Shown one piece after another: positions 8,495 to 16,997 of a DNA stretch of 57,384 nucleotides (its first letter is position 1; each line of letters begins with the position of its first letter). A program made the translations under genes and the position numbers. The stretch spans positions 1 through 57,384 of the forward strand of contig NZ_JASCTH010000046.1 of assembly GCF_030009775.1 (NCBI RefSeq), written 5' to 3'. The notes under the pieces are model-generated. The model had not been told where the DNA came from and ran no database searches. It worked only from the letters and a program-made list of their open reading frames with translations. The DNA comes from Actinoplanes sandaracinus. Its GTDB lineage: Bacteria > Actinomycetota > Actinomycetes > Mycobacteriales > Micromonosporaceae.

Positions 8495-8844
8495 CCCGCC
8501 TTTCGTCGTCGTCTCCGCCTCCGGCCGCCGCGGTGCGGTCGGGGGCGGTTCGTCGTTTGCCGGGTGATTGCGCCGGGGTGACAGGGCGGCGACGGTCCGT
8601 GTAGATCGACCCCTCGGAGTATTAGTGGCCGTTGCCAACAAATACGATGCGGCGGATTTGGTTACGCACGGTGGGTTTCGCGTTCCTGAACCGGGGTTCA
8701 GGGCCTTGATCGTCACAGCGAGTGTTACGCAGCCGTTACGAACGGCGGCGTGAAAGTCTCTCGCAGGAGCCGTATGTTGTGCCCAGCAACAAAAGAGAAG
8801 CTTTGGAGGCCCGGCAGCGGGCCCAATAGAAAGGAGACGCCGAG
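8495..8844. promoter_or_regulatory. 350-bp regulatory region of the sugar ABC importer
   Basis: No gene is supported here. It contains a perfect dyad CCTGAACCGGGGTTCAGG (8685-8702), a second dyad GCCGTT-ACG-AACGGC (8732-8746), a short palindrome GTTGCCAAC (8631-8639) and a possible -10 TATGTT near 8773. The ribosome site AAGGAG is at 8831. The dyads are candidate operators for a sugar-responsive repressor that is not encoded nearby. Confidence 0.5.
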
Positions 8845-9963
8845 GTGTCCAAGAACTTCCGGGTCCTCGCGTCCGTCGCGCTGGCCGCCACCCTCGCCGC
8901 GACGTCCGCTTGCAGCAACACCCGTGACGCCGAGAAGTCGCCCTCCGGCTCCTCCGGCACCAACCTGGTCGGCATCGCCATGCCGACCCGGAGCCTCGAG
9001 CGCTGGAACAACGACGGCGCGCACCTGGACAGCCTGCTGAAGAAGGCTGGCTACACGACCTCGCTGCAGTACGCCGACAACAAGGTCGACCAGCAGATCA
9101 CCCAGATCGAGAACATGATCAACCAGAACCCGAAGGTTCTGGTCGTCGCCTCGATCGACGGCACCGCGCTCGGCCCGGTGCTGGAGAAGGCCGCGAACGC
9201 GAAGATCAAGGTCATCGCGTACGACCGCCTGATCAACGCGACCAAGAACGTGGACTACTACGCCACGTTCGACAACTACCTGGTCGGCAAGCTGCAGGGC
9301 GAGTTCATCGTCGACAAGCTGGGCCTCAAGGACGGCAAGGGCCCGTTCAACCTGGAGCCCTTCGCCGGCTCGTCGGACGACAACAACGCCAAGTTCTTCT
9401 TCAACGGTGCGTGGGACGTCCTCAAGCCGTACGTCGAGAGCGGCAAGCTGGTCATCCCGTCGGGCAAGAAGATCGCCGGCGAGGAGGACTGGAAGACCGT
9501 CTCCATCACCGGCTGGAAGTCCGAGACCGCGCAGGCGGAGATGGACAACCGGATCAACTCGTTCTACACCGGTGGCAAGAAGGTCAACGTCGTCCTGTCC
9601 CCGAACGACTCGCTGGCGCTGGGCATCGCGCAGTCGCTGGACTCCAAGGGCTACAAGCCGGGCGCTGAGTACCCGCTGATCACCGGTCAGGACGCCGACC
9701 TGGCGAACACCAAGAACGTCCTCGCGGACAAGCAGGCGATGACCGTCTGGAAGGACACCCGGACCCTGGGCGACCAGGTCGCCAAGATGGTCGACGCGAT
9801 CGTCAAGGGCACGGCCGTCGCGACCAACGACGACAAGACCTACAACAACGGTGTCAAGGTCGTCCCGGCCTACCTGCTGCCGCCGGTCGTCGTCACCAAG
9901 GCCGACGTCAAGACCAAGCTGGTCGACTCCGGCTTCTACACCGCCGACAAGCTCGGCCTGTAA
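8845..9963 (+). CDS. chvE: sugar-binding lipoprotein of an ABC importer (ChvE type)
   Basis: 372 residues from GTG 8845, with AAGGAG 8 bp upstream. It has a lipoprotein signal with lipobox TSAC (Cys23), then a periplasmic-binding-protein type 1 fold: an N-terminal NLVGIAMPTRSLERW strand, the EGIDG-like VASIDGTALGPVL loop, and the VLSPNDSLALGIAQSL segment near residue 250. ChvE/MmsE proteins bind monosaccharides such as galactose, arabinose, xylose or glucose. The exact sugar cannot be read here. First gene of a three-gene operon. Confidence 0.93.
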   Translation: MSKNFRVLASVALAATLAATSACSNTRDAEKSPSGSSGTNLVGIAMPTRSLERWNNDGAHLDSLLKKAGYTTSLQYADNKVDQQITQIENMINQNPKVLVVASIDGTALGPVLEKAANAKIKVIAYDRLINATKNVDYYATFDNYLVGKLQGEFIVDKLGLKDGKGPFNLEPFAGSSDDNNAKFFFNGAWDVLKPYVESGKLVIPSGKKIAGEEDWKTVSITGWKSETAQAEMDNRINSFYTGGKKVNVVLSPNDSLALGIAQSLDSKGYKPGAEYPLITGQDADLANTKNVLADKQAMTVWKDTRTLGDQVAKMVDAIVKGTAVATNDDKTYNNGVKVVPAYLLPPVVVTKADVKTKLVDSGFYTADKLGL

Positions 9964-9971
9964 GTCGAACT

Positions 9972-10004
9972 CCGGCCGGGCCCACCTTCTGCGGGCCCGG
10001 CCGG
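9972..10004. terminator. intercistronic attenuating hairpin after the binding protein
   Basis: Perfect 12-bp stem (9972-9983 CCGGCCGGGCCC with 9993-10004) and 9-nt loop, starting 9 bp after the chvE stop. In importer operons such a hairpin typically gives more binding protein than ATPase and permease, through partial termination or protection of the upstream mRNA. Confidence 0.7.
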
Positions 10005-10078
10005 TCCCGGTCGGACCCTGGACCTCGCCCCGCCCCCACGCGATCCGCGAGACAGACCTAGAGCAAGCGAGTTGTGCG

Positions 10079-11632
10079 ATGGCCAACGACACGACCCCGA
10101 TCCTGGAGATGCGGGGGATCACCAAGACCTTCCCGGGCGTCAAGGCGCTCTCGGATGTCACGCTGAGCGTGGCCCGCGGGGAGGTCCACGCTATTTGTGG
10201 CGAGAACGGCGCGGGCAAGTCGACCCTGATGAAGGTGCTCAGTGGGGTGTACCCGCACGGCTCCTACGACGGTGACATCGTCTTCGAGGGCGAGACCTGC
10301 AAGTTCCGGACGACGCGTGACTCCGAGGAGCGCGGCATCGTCATCATCCACCAGGAGCTCGCGCTCAGCCCGTACCTGTCGATCGCGGAGAACATCTTCC
10401 TCGGCAACGAGCGGGCCCGGGGCGGCGTCATCAACTGGGCGCAGACCAACCGGCAGGCCGCCGACCTGCTGAAGCGGGTCGGCCTGGACGAGCAGCCCGA
10501 CACCAAGATCATGGACATCGGTGTCGGCAAGCAGCAGCTCGTGGAGATCGCGAAGGCGCTGTCGAAGAAGGTCAAGCTGCTCATCCTCGACGAGCCGACC
10601 GCGGCCCTGAACGACGAGGACTCGGCACACCTGCTCGGCCTGCTGCGCCTGCTCAAGGCCGAGGGCATCACCTCGATCATCATCTCCCACAAGCTCAACG
10701 AGATCGCCGCGATCGCCGACAGCACGACGATCATCCGCGACGGCCAGAGCATCGAGACCCTCGACATGCACGGCGCCGAGCCGGTCAGCGAGGACCGCAT
10801 CATCCGCACGATGGTCGGCCGTGACCTGGAGAACCGGTACCCCTCGCACACGCCCACGCTGGGCGAGGAGATCCTGCGGATCGAGGACTGGACCGTGCAC
10901 CACCCCAACGACCCGAACCGGGTCGTGGTGGACTCGGCCGCGCTGAACGTGCGGGCCGGGGAGATCGTCGGCATCGCCGGGCTGATGGGCGCCGGCCGGA
11001 CCGAGCTGGCGATGAGCGTGTTCGGGCACAGCTACGGCGCCGGCATCACCGGCAAGCTGTTCCTGCACGGCAAGCAGGTGTCGATCAAGACGGTGTCCGC
11101 GGCCATCGAGCACGGCATCGCGTACGCCACCGAGGACCGCAAGCACTACGGCCTCAACCTGATCGAGGACATCAAGCGCAACACCACCGCGGCCCGGCTG
11201 GGCAAGATCGCCCGCCTCGGCGTGGTGAACTCCGCCAAGGAGATCACCATCGCCGACCAGTTCCGCAAGGACATGCGCACCAAGACGCCCAGCGTCGACG
11301 TGCAGGTCGGCAAGCTGTCCGGCGGCAACCAGCAGAAGGTCGTGCTCAGCAAGTGGCTCTTCGCCGAGCCCGAGGTGCTGATCCTCGACGAGCCGACGCG
11401 CGGTATCGACGTCGGCGCCAAGTACGAGATCTACGAGATCATCAACAAGCTTGCCGACTCCGGCAAGGCAGTCATCGTGATCTCTTCCGAGCTGCCGGAG
11501 CTGCTCGGCATCTGTGACCGGATCTACGCGATGAGCCAGGGGCGCATCACCGGTCAGCTTCCCCGCGAGGAGGCCTCCCAGGAGAGCCTCATGCGTTACA
11601 TGACCATGGAGAAGAGCGGAGCAACACGGTGA
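10079..11632 (+). CDS. gguA: sugar ABC importer ATPase, tandem NBD
   Basis: 517 residues from ATG 10079, two fused nucleotide-binding domains as in RbsA/XylG/GguA. First domain: Walker A GENGAGKST, a degenerate signature (IGVGKQQLVEIAKAL) and Walker B LLILDEPTAAL. Second domain: degenerate Walker A (GLMGAGRTEL), full signature LSGGNQQKV and Walker B VLILDEPTRGIDVGAKYEIY. Such asymmetry is normal for the family. Its stop overlaps the permease start by 4 bp, implying translational coupling. Confidence 0.95.
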   Translation: MANDTTPILEMRGITKTFPGVKALSDVTLSVARGEVHAICGENGAGKSTLMKVLSGVYPHGSYDGDIVFEGETCKFRTTRDSEERGIVIIHQELALSPYLSIAENIFLGNERARGGVINWAQTNRQAADLLKRVGLDEQPDTKIMDIGVGKQQLVEIAKALSKKVKLLILDEPTAALNDEDSAHLLGLLRLLKAEGITSIIISHKLNEIAAIADSTTIIRDGQSIETLDMHGAEPVSEDRIIRTMVGRDLENRYPSHTPTLGEEILRIEDWTVHHPNDPNRVVVDSAALNVRAGEIVGIAGLMGAGRTELAMSVFGHSYGAGITGKLFLHGKQVSIKTVSAAIEHGIAYATEDRKHYGLNLIEDIKRNTTAARLGKIARLGVVNSAKEITIADQFRKDMRTKTPSVDVQVGKLSGGNQQKVVLSKWLFAEPEVLILDEPTRGIDVGAKYEIYEIINKLADSGKAVIVISSELPELLGICDRIYAMSQGRITGQLPREEASQESLMRYMTMEKSGATR

Positions 11633-12861
11633 GCGCGTCCACCACTCTTCCGGCGCCGGCGGCCTCGCCGCAGCCCGGCAAGAAGAAGAGCGAGAGCGGG
11701 GCCCTCGCCGCCTACCTCGGCGGCAACATGAAGCAGTACGCGATGATCGCGGCGCTCGTCGTGATCACGCTGTGGTTCCAGTTCGACACCAACGGCCTGA
11801 TGCTGCTGCCGAACAACGTGGTGTCGCTGATCCAGCAGAACGCGTACGTGTTCGTCCTGACCATCGGCATGGTCATGATCATCGTGGCGGGTCACATCGA
11901 CCTGTCGGTCGGCTCGGTGGTCGCGTTCGTCGGCGGCATCTGCGCCCTGATGATCATGCAGTGGGACGTCGCCTGGCCGGTCGCGGTCGTGCTGTCGATC
12001 CTGCTCGGTGGCATCGTCGGCGCCTGGCAGGGCTTCTGGATCGCCTATGTCGGCATCCCGGCGTTCATCGTCACCCTCGGCGGCATGCTGCTCTTCCGCG
12101 GTCTGGCCATCAAGTACGTCGGCACCACCGTCGGCGGCCTGCCCAGCGACTTCAACGCCCTGGCCAACGGCGCCCTGCCGAACTGGCTCGGTTTCGTCGG
12201 CAACCTGGACGCGGTCACCGTGCTGATCGGCGCCGTGGCCGCGGGCGGGCTGGCGGTCAGCCAGATCCGGACCCGCCGTGAACTGGTCCGCAACGATCTG
12301 CGCACCGAGCCGTTCGCGGCCTTCGTCGGCAAGCTCGTCGTCGGCATCGCCGCCGTCGGCTACCTGACCTGGCTGCTCGCCAACAGCGCCGGTGGCATGC
12401 CGATCGTGCTGATCATCGTCGCCCTGCTGGTGCTGCTCTACTCGTTCATCATGAACAACACCATCTTCGGCCGGCACGTGTACGCGATGGGCGGCAACCT
12501 GCCCGCCGCGATGCTCAGCGGTGTGAAGACCAAGCGGGTCAACTTCCTGCTCTTCGTGAACATGGGCCTGCTCGCCGGTGTGGCCGCTGTCATCACCACG
12601 GCCCGGGCCGGCTCCGCGGTCGCCGCCGCCGGCCAGAACTACGAGCTCGACGCCATCGCCGCCGCCTTCATCGGCGGCACCGCGGTCAACGGCGGCGTCG
12701 GCAAGATCACCGGCGCCATCATCGGCGCGCTGATCATGGGCGTGCTCAACATGGGCCTCTCCATCACCGACGTCACGCCCGAGTGGCAGATGGTCATCAA
12801 GGGCCTGGTGCTCATCGCCGCCGTCGCTTTCGACATCCTCAACAAGCGCCGCGGCAAGTAG
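11629..12861 (+). CDS. gguB: sugar ABC importer permease
   Basis: 410 residues from GTG 11629 overlapping the ATPase stop. It has about ten hydrophobic spans, the GHIDLSVGSVVAFVGG segment typical of BPD_transp_2 permeases, and a C-terminal AGQNYELDAIAAAFIGGTAVNGGVG block. Its length suits GguB/MmsB. It completes the importer. No sugar kinase or isomerase adjoins it, so the imported sugar must be processed by enzymes elsewhere. Confidence 0.95.
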   Translation: MSASTTLPAPAASPQPGKKKSESGALAAYLGGNMKQYAMIAALVVITLWFQFDTNGLMLLPNNVVSLIQQNAYVFVLTIGMVMIIVAGHIDLSVGSVVAFVGGICALMIMQWDVAWPVAVVLSILLGGIVGAWQGFWIAYVGIPAFIVTLGGMLLFRGLAIKYVGTTVGGLPSDFNALANGALPNWLGFVGNLDAVTVLIGAVAAGGLAVSQIRTRRELVRNDLRTEPFAAFVGKLVVGIAAVGYLTWLLANSAGGMPIVLIIVALLVLLYSFIMNNTIFGRHVYAMGGNLPAAMLSGVKTKRVNFLLFVNMGLLAGVAAVITTARAGSAVAAAGQNYELDAIAAAFIGGTAVNGGVGKITGAIIGALIMGVLNMGLSITDVTPEWQMVIKGLVLIAAVAFDILNKRRGK

Positions 12862-12883
12862 TCCTTCCGGGGGGAAGGAAACC

Positions 12884-12915
12884 AGCGCCGCCCGGGGTTC
12901 GCCCCGGGCGGCGCT
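12884..12915. terminator. strong intrinsic-type hairpin ending the sugar importer operon
   Basis: Perfect 14-bp stem (12884-12897 AGCGCCGCCCGGGG with 12902-12915) closed by a TTCG tetraloop, 22 bp after the permease stop. It lies between convergent genes. Confidence 0.85.
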
Positions 12916-12995
12916 GATGCCGTTGCGGCCGTCCGCGAAGCCCCTCGCGGCCGCGCCACCGCGACGCCGCCGAGGATCGAGGCCGTCGCGGAAGG

Positions 12996-14282
12996 TCAGC
13001 GCGCCGCGCCGAGCGCGGTCAGCGTCTCGCGTGCGACCGGAGCGTGCCGGACCGAGAAGTGCGGGTGGAACCGCAGCGCGGCGCTCAGGTCGGCGCGGGC
13101 GGCGTCACGTCTGCCGAGCTCGGCGAGAATCATGCCGCGGTGGTAGTGCATCAACGCGTCGCGGGTGCCGAGAGCGAGGGCTTCGTCGGCGTAGGTGAGC
13201 GCCTCCTCGAGCCGCCCCGCTGCGCGCAGGGCCCAGCCCATCGCGTCGGCGCCGGAGATGCCGGGCTGCCGGTCGTACAGGCGGCGTGCGGCCTCCAGCG
13301 CGGCCGGATCGCGGTGGTCGGCGGCGAAGAGCACCGGGTCGGCCTCCGGCGGGTGACCCTGTCCGGCCTCGGCGGCCCACGCCTGCCGGGCCCGGGCGTG
13401 CTGCCGCTCGCCCTCCGCCGGCTGCCCGGCGGCGGTGAGCAGGTCACCGAGTTCGGCGATGTACGCCGGCTCCGGCGCCGTCGCCAGCAGGGACCGGAAC
13501 CCGGCGATGGCTCCGGCGAGGTCGCCGCGCGCCGCCCGTACCCGGGCCTGTTCCGCGCGCAGCGGCGGGTGACCGGGCAGGAGCCGCAGCCCTTCGGTGA
13601 AGTGGGCCGACGCGGTGTCGAGATCGCCGCTGTCCATCGCCAGCTCGCCCAGGTGCAACCGTGCGAACGCGCCGTCGGCCGGCTCGGGGGCGGCGGCCAG
13701 GGCCCGCTGCATCGCCTCGGTCGCGCGCCCGAGTTCGCCGCGCAGCTCCCAGCTGTACGACGCCCGGGAGTACGAGGCGGCATCCGGGCGCAGATCCACC
13801 ATCTGCTGAACCGCGGCGAAGGCCTCCTCGTAGCGGCCGAGCTCGGTCAGGGCGTCGACGACGACGCCGAGCGCGGCCGCCCGGTACGGATCCACCGCGA
13901 GCGCGTCCCGGCCGTGCCGCAGCGCGGCCGGGAAGTCGTGGCGGGCGGCGGCGAGGGCGCCGAGGCCGGTCAGCGCGATCGCGTTGTCCCGCGGCCGGAT
14001 CGCCAGCGACCGGTCGAGCGCCTCCTCGGCGCGCGGGTAGTCGGCTTGATCCCCGGCGGTCCGGGCCCGTTGCACGTATGCCATGCCGAGCTGCGCCCAG
14101 GTCGTCCAATCGTTCGGCAGGCGCTGGAGCCGACGTTGGGCGGCGGCTATCGGATCGGCGTGCCGGGCGGTCTCCCGGCTCGCCGGCGCCCGGTCGTCCC
14201 CCGGCGCCAAAAGCGCACCGGCGGTGACCAGCAGCAGGGCGCCGAGTATCGAGACAGCGATGAGCATTGCCGCGCGGCGCAT
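12996..14282 (-). CDS. membrane-anchored or exported TPR protein
   Basis: 428 residues with GGAGG 6 bp before the ATG. Residues 5-27 form a hydrophobic leader or anchor (LIAVSILGALLLVTAGALLA). The rest is mostly TPR-like helical repeats with W/L/G/Y/A/F/A/P spacing, for example WTTWAQLGMAYVQRA, AEEALDRSLAIRPRD and DAARADLSAALRFHPHF. TPR arrays scaffold protein complexes. It is divergent from the DUF4331 gene over a shared 179-bp region and probably belongs to the same sigma-factor-controlled envelope locus. Confidence 0.85.
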   Translation of the reverse strand: MRRAAMLIAVSILGALLLVTAGALLAPGDDRAPASRETARHADPIAAAQRRLQRLPNDWTTWAQLGMAYVQRARTAGDQADYPRAEEALDRSLAIRPRDNAIALTGLGALAAARHDFPAALRHGRDALAVDPYRAAALGVVVDALTELGRYEEAFAAVQQMVDLRPDAASYSRASYSWELRGELGRATEAMQRALAAAPEPADGAFARLHLGELAMDSGDLDTASAHFTEGLRLLPGHPPLRAEQARVRAARGDLAGAIAGFRSLLATAPEPAYIAELGDLLTAAGQPAEGERQHARARQAWAAEAGQGHPPEADPVLFAADHRDPAALEAARRLYDRQPGISGADAMGWALRAAGRLEEALTYADEALALGTRDALMHYHRGMILAELGRRDAARADLSAALRFHPHFSVRHAPVARETLTALGAAR

Positions 14283-14461
14283 GCGATCCTCCTTGGCTCG
14301 TTGAATGTCGTCGACGGGAGGGTTCGCACGCGGCGGCCGCCCGGATGACCCGATGTCGCCAAGCCGACTCCACTCATCCGCGCCGCGGCCGGGAGACGAA
14401 CGCCCTCGACAGCCATCGCGGCCCAGCAGAGGGCCGCACCGGCTCCGCGGAGGAGGACGAG

Positions 14462-15871
14462 ATGCTTCAACACCCCGGCCGTAGACCGGCGCTCGGCGTC
14501 GTGGCGGCGTTCGCCGCCGCAGCCTGCGTAGCCTCGCTGGCCCCGACGGTCACGCGGGCGTCCAGCCACCGGGAGGCGCCGCTGGTCTCCGGCGAACCGC
14601 AGTTGGACAACACCGACGTGTACGCGTTCGTCAGCCCGGACGCGCCGAACACCGTCACGCTGATCGCCAACTGGGTGCCTTTCGAGGAGCCCAACGGCGG
14701 GCCGACCTTCTACCCGTTCGCCAACGACGCGGCGTACGACATCAACATCGACAGCAACGGTGACGCCCGCGCCGACCTGACCTACCGGTGGACGTTCAAC
14801 AGCACCTACCGCAACCGGAACACCTTCCTGTACAACACCGGCGTGGTCACCTCGCTCGACGACCCGGACCTCAACTTCTGGCAGACCTACCGGTTGGAGG
14901 CCATCACCGCGGCCGGGAGTACCGTGCTGGTCGACAACGGGCGCGTCGCGCCGTCGCGGGTCGGCCAGGCGTCGATGCCGAACTACGCCGCGCTCGCCGA
15001 CGCCGCGATCACCGCGCTGCCGGGCGGCGGGCGCACCTTCGCCGGACAGGCCGACGACCCGTTCTTCCTCGACCTGAGAATCTTCGACCTGTTGTACGGC
15101 GGGGACTTCTCCGAGGTCGGCCAGGACACCGTCCGGGGCTACAACACCAACACACTGGCCATCCAGGTGCCCAAGAGCGTGCTGGCACTGCGTGGCGACG
15201 CCACCCGTAACCCGGTCATCGGCGTCTGGTCCACCACATCGCGGCAGCGCATCGAGGTGGTGGACACCGTGAACAACCGCAACCGGTACGGCGGCTGGCA
15301 GCAGGTGTCCCGGCTCGGCATGCCGCTGGTCAACGAAGTGGTCATCCCGGTCGGGCGCAAGGACGAGTTCAACGCGACCGCCCCGCACAACGACTCCCGG
15401 TTCCTGCAGTTCGTGACCAACCCGGAGGTGCCGCGCCTGGTCCAGGGCATCTACCGCATCCCGGCGCCGGCCACGCCCCGCCAGGACCTCGTCGAGGTGT
15501 TCCTCACCGGGCTGTGCGGCGCCTGCGGGCCGGTGGCGGTGGACCTGAACTCACAGCGCCTCAACCGTGACGTCAACCCGGCCGCGTTCGTGCCCAGCGA
15601 ACAACTGCGGCTGAACATGTCCATCCCGCCGTCCGCGGCACCCCACCGCCTCGGCGTGCTCGGCGGCGACAACGCCGGCTTCCCGAACGGCCGCCGGCTC
15701 GCCGACGACGTCACCGACGTCACTCTGCGGGTGGCCGAGGGCGTGCTGCTCCCGAACCACCCGCCGGCGGTGGACGGGCTTGGCGACGCGGTCAACACCA
15801 ACACGATCCCGTTCCGCGGCGCATTCCCCTATGTCGCGCTGCCCAACGTGGTCGCGGTGAACCAGAACTGA
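14462..15871 (+). CDS. DUF4331 secreted protein
   Basis: 469 residues from ATG 14462 with GGAGGA upstream. Sec signal peptide (ALGVVAAFAAAACVASLAP), then the family's typical mature start ASSHREAPLVSGEPQLDNTD with the DVYAFVSP block and acidic, Asn-rich loops. DUF4331 proteins are exported, of unknown biochemistry, often beside ECF sigma factors. A CGACG cysteine pair lies near residue 350. Divergent from the TPR gene; followed by a hairpin and the small secreted protein. Confidence 0.9.
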   Translation: MLQHPGRRPALGVVAAFAAAACVASLAPTVTRASSHREAPLVSGEPQLDNTDVYAFVSPDAPNTVTLIANWVPFEEPNGGPTFYPFANDAAYDINIDSNGDARADLTYRWTFNSTYRNRNTFLYNTGVVTSLDDPDLNFWQTYRLEAITAAGSTVLVDNGRVAPSRVGQASMPNYAALADAAITALPGGGRTFAGQADDPFFLDLRIFDLLYGGDFSEVGQDTVRGYNTNTLAIQVPKSVLALRGDATRNPVIGVWSTTSRQRIEVVDTVNNRNRYGGWQQVSRLGMPLVNEVVIPVGRKDEFNATAPHNDSRFLQFVTNPEVPRLVQGIYRIPAPATPRQDLVEVFLTGLCGACGPVAVDLNSQRLNRDVNPAAFVPSEQLRLNMSIPPSAAPHRLGVLGGDNAGFPNGRRLADDVTDVTLRVAEGVLLPNHPPAVDGLGDAVNTNTIPFRGAFPYVALPNVVAVNQN

Positions 15872-15881
15872 CCGGACGACT

Positions 15882-15907
15882 CGGGGCGCCGCCCGCGCGG
15901 CGCCCCG
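15882..15907. terminator. hairpin between DUF4331 gene and next gene
   Basis: 11-bp perfect stem (15882-15892 with 15897-15907, CGGGGCGCCGC and complement) with a 4-nt loop, 11 bp after the DUF4331 stop and just before the next ribosome site GGAAGGAG. It may lower expression of the downstream sigma genes relative to DUF4331. Confidence 0.55.
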
Positions 15908-15921
15908 GGAAGGAGCACCTC

Positions 15922-16350
15922 GTGAAGCGTCCCATCATCGTGGTGACCGCGCTGGCCGTAGCGGCCGGCCTGGCCGGAGCCCTCGCCACGGCACAGCGGC
16001 CGGCCTCGCCGCCGGAGCCACCGCTCGTCCTGCCGGCGGTGGAACAGTTCGCGCCGGGCGCCTGCCGCGACGCCGCCGACACCGTACGCTCCCTCGCCCG
16101 TCTCACTCACGGTGGCGACGGCACGGCCCTGACGCCCGCCGACAGCGCCGAGCTGCGCCGGGCGCAGGACCGGCTCGTCACGCTGGCGCCGGCCGCCACC
16201 GCGGACGTACGGGCGTCGATGGATGCCGTCATCCTCGCACTGGGATACCTGCGGATCCGGCTCGACAGCCGAACCCTCGAGCCGCAGTACGTGCGCGATG
16301 TGGAGACCGGCCGCGCCGCCCTGGAGAAGACATGCGTCAGCGCCCGATAA
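15922..16350 (+). CDS. small exported protein of the DUF4331/sigma locus
   Basis: 142 residues. GGAAGGAG lies upstream of the GTG at 15922. Signal or anchor sequence (IIVVTALAVAAGLAGALATA), then a mature part with two cysteines (GACRDA and KTCVSAR) at its two ends that could pair, and helical content. No family recognised. Its position between DUF4331 and the sigma factor suggests a regulon member. Confidence 0.65.
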   Translation: MKRPIIVVTALAVAAGLAGALATAQRPASPPEPPLVLPAVEQFAPGACRDAADTVRSLARLTHGGDGTALTPADSAELRRAQDRLVTLAPAATADVRASMDAVILALGYLRIRLDSRTLEPQYVRDVETGRAALEKTCVSAR

Positions 16351-16385
16351 TGCCGTCAGCCACACGAGACTGAGCGGGAGCCGAG

Positions 16386-16997
16386 GTGGGGAGGAGCGCT
16401 CTGTCCCAGCCACGTCGCACCGGTGCCGCCCACGACGACGCGCGGCTCCGCGATCGGCTCGTCCACGGCGACGAAACCGCGTTCGCTGAACTGTACGAAC
16501 AGTTCGAGTCCCTCGTCTTCACCATCGCCGCCCGGGTCACCCACGACGGCCAGGCCGCGGAGGACGTCACCCAGGAGGTGTTCCTGGCCATGTGGCAGCG
16601 CCCGCTCGCCTTCGAACCAGCCAAGGGAAGCCTGCGCGGCTGGCTGGCGATGATGGCCCACCGCCGCGCGGTCGACCTGGTGCGCCGGGAGGAGGCACAC
16701 CGCCGGACGTCCCAGGACGAGCGGCTGCACGCCGGGGCCGTCAGCGGCGGCGATCCAGTCGGCGACCAGGTCACCGACGCCGACACCGCGCAGCGGCTGA
16801 GCACCGCGCTCAAAGCCCTGCCCCGGCATCTGGGCCGTGCGATCGCCCTGGCGTACCTGGAGGGCCACACCTACCGTGAGGTCGCGACCGAACTCGGCCT
16901 GCCCGAAGGCACCGCCAAGTCCCAGCTGCGCGAGGGCCTGCGCCGGCTGGCCGTGGCGCTCAACGACCTACACGCCGATGACGGGCAGGAGAGATGA
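16386..16997 (+). CDS. ECF sigma factor (SigK-like)
   Basis: 203 residues from GTG 16386. Region 2 is clear (ETAFAELYEQFESLVFTIAARV and the VTQEVFLAMWQ -10-binding helix), as is region 4 (LPRHLGRAIALAYLEGHTYREVA ending ELGLPEGTAKSQLREGL). ECF sigmas direct RNA polymerase to stress or envelope regulons. Its stop overlaps the next gene by 4 bp, so sigma and anti-sigma are translationally coupled. Likely targets include its own operon and the DUF4331/TPR divergent region. Confidence 0.92.
   Translation: MGRSALSQPRRTGAAHDDARLRDRLVHGDETAFAELYEQFESLVFTIAARVTHDGQAAEDVTQEVFLAMWQRPLAFEPAKGSLRGWLAMMAHRRAVDLVRREEAHRRTSQDERLHAGAVSGGDPVGDQVTDADTAQRLSTALKALPRHLGRAIALAYLEGHTYREVATELGLPEGTAKSQLREGLRRLAVALNDLHADDGQER

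Noticed and set aside
8725..10218. 497-codon minus-strand frame opposite the sugar-binding protein
   Set aside because: Antisense shadow; the plus-strand lipoprotein has ribosome site, lipobox and family motifs.
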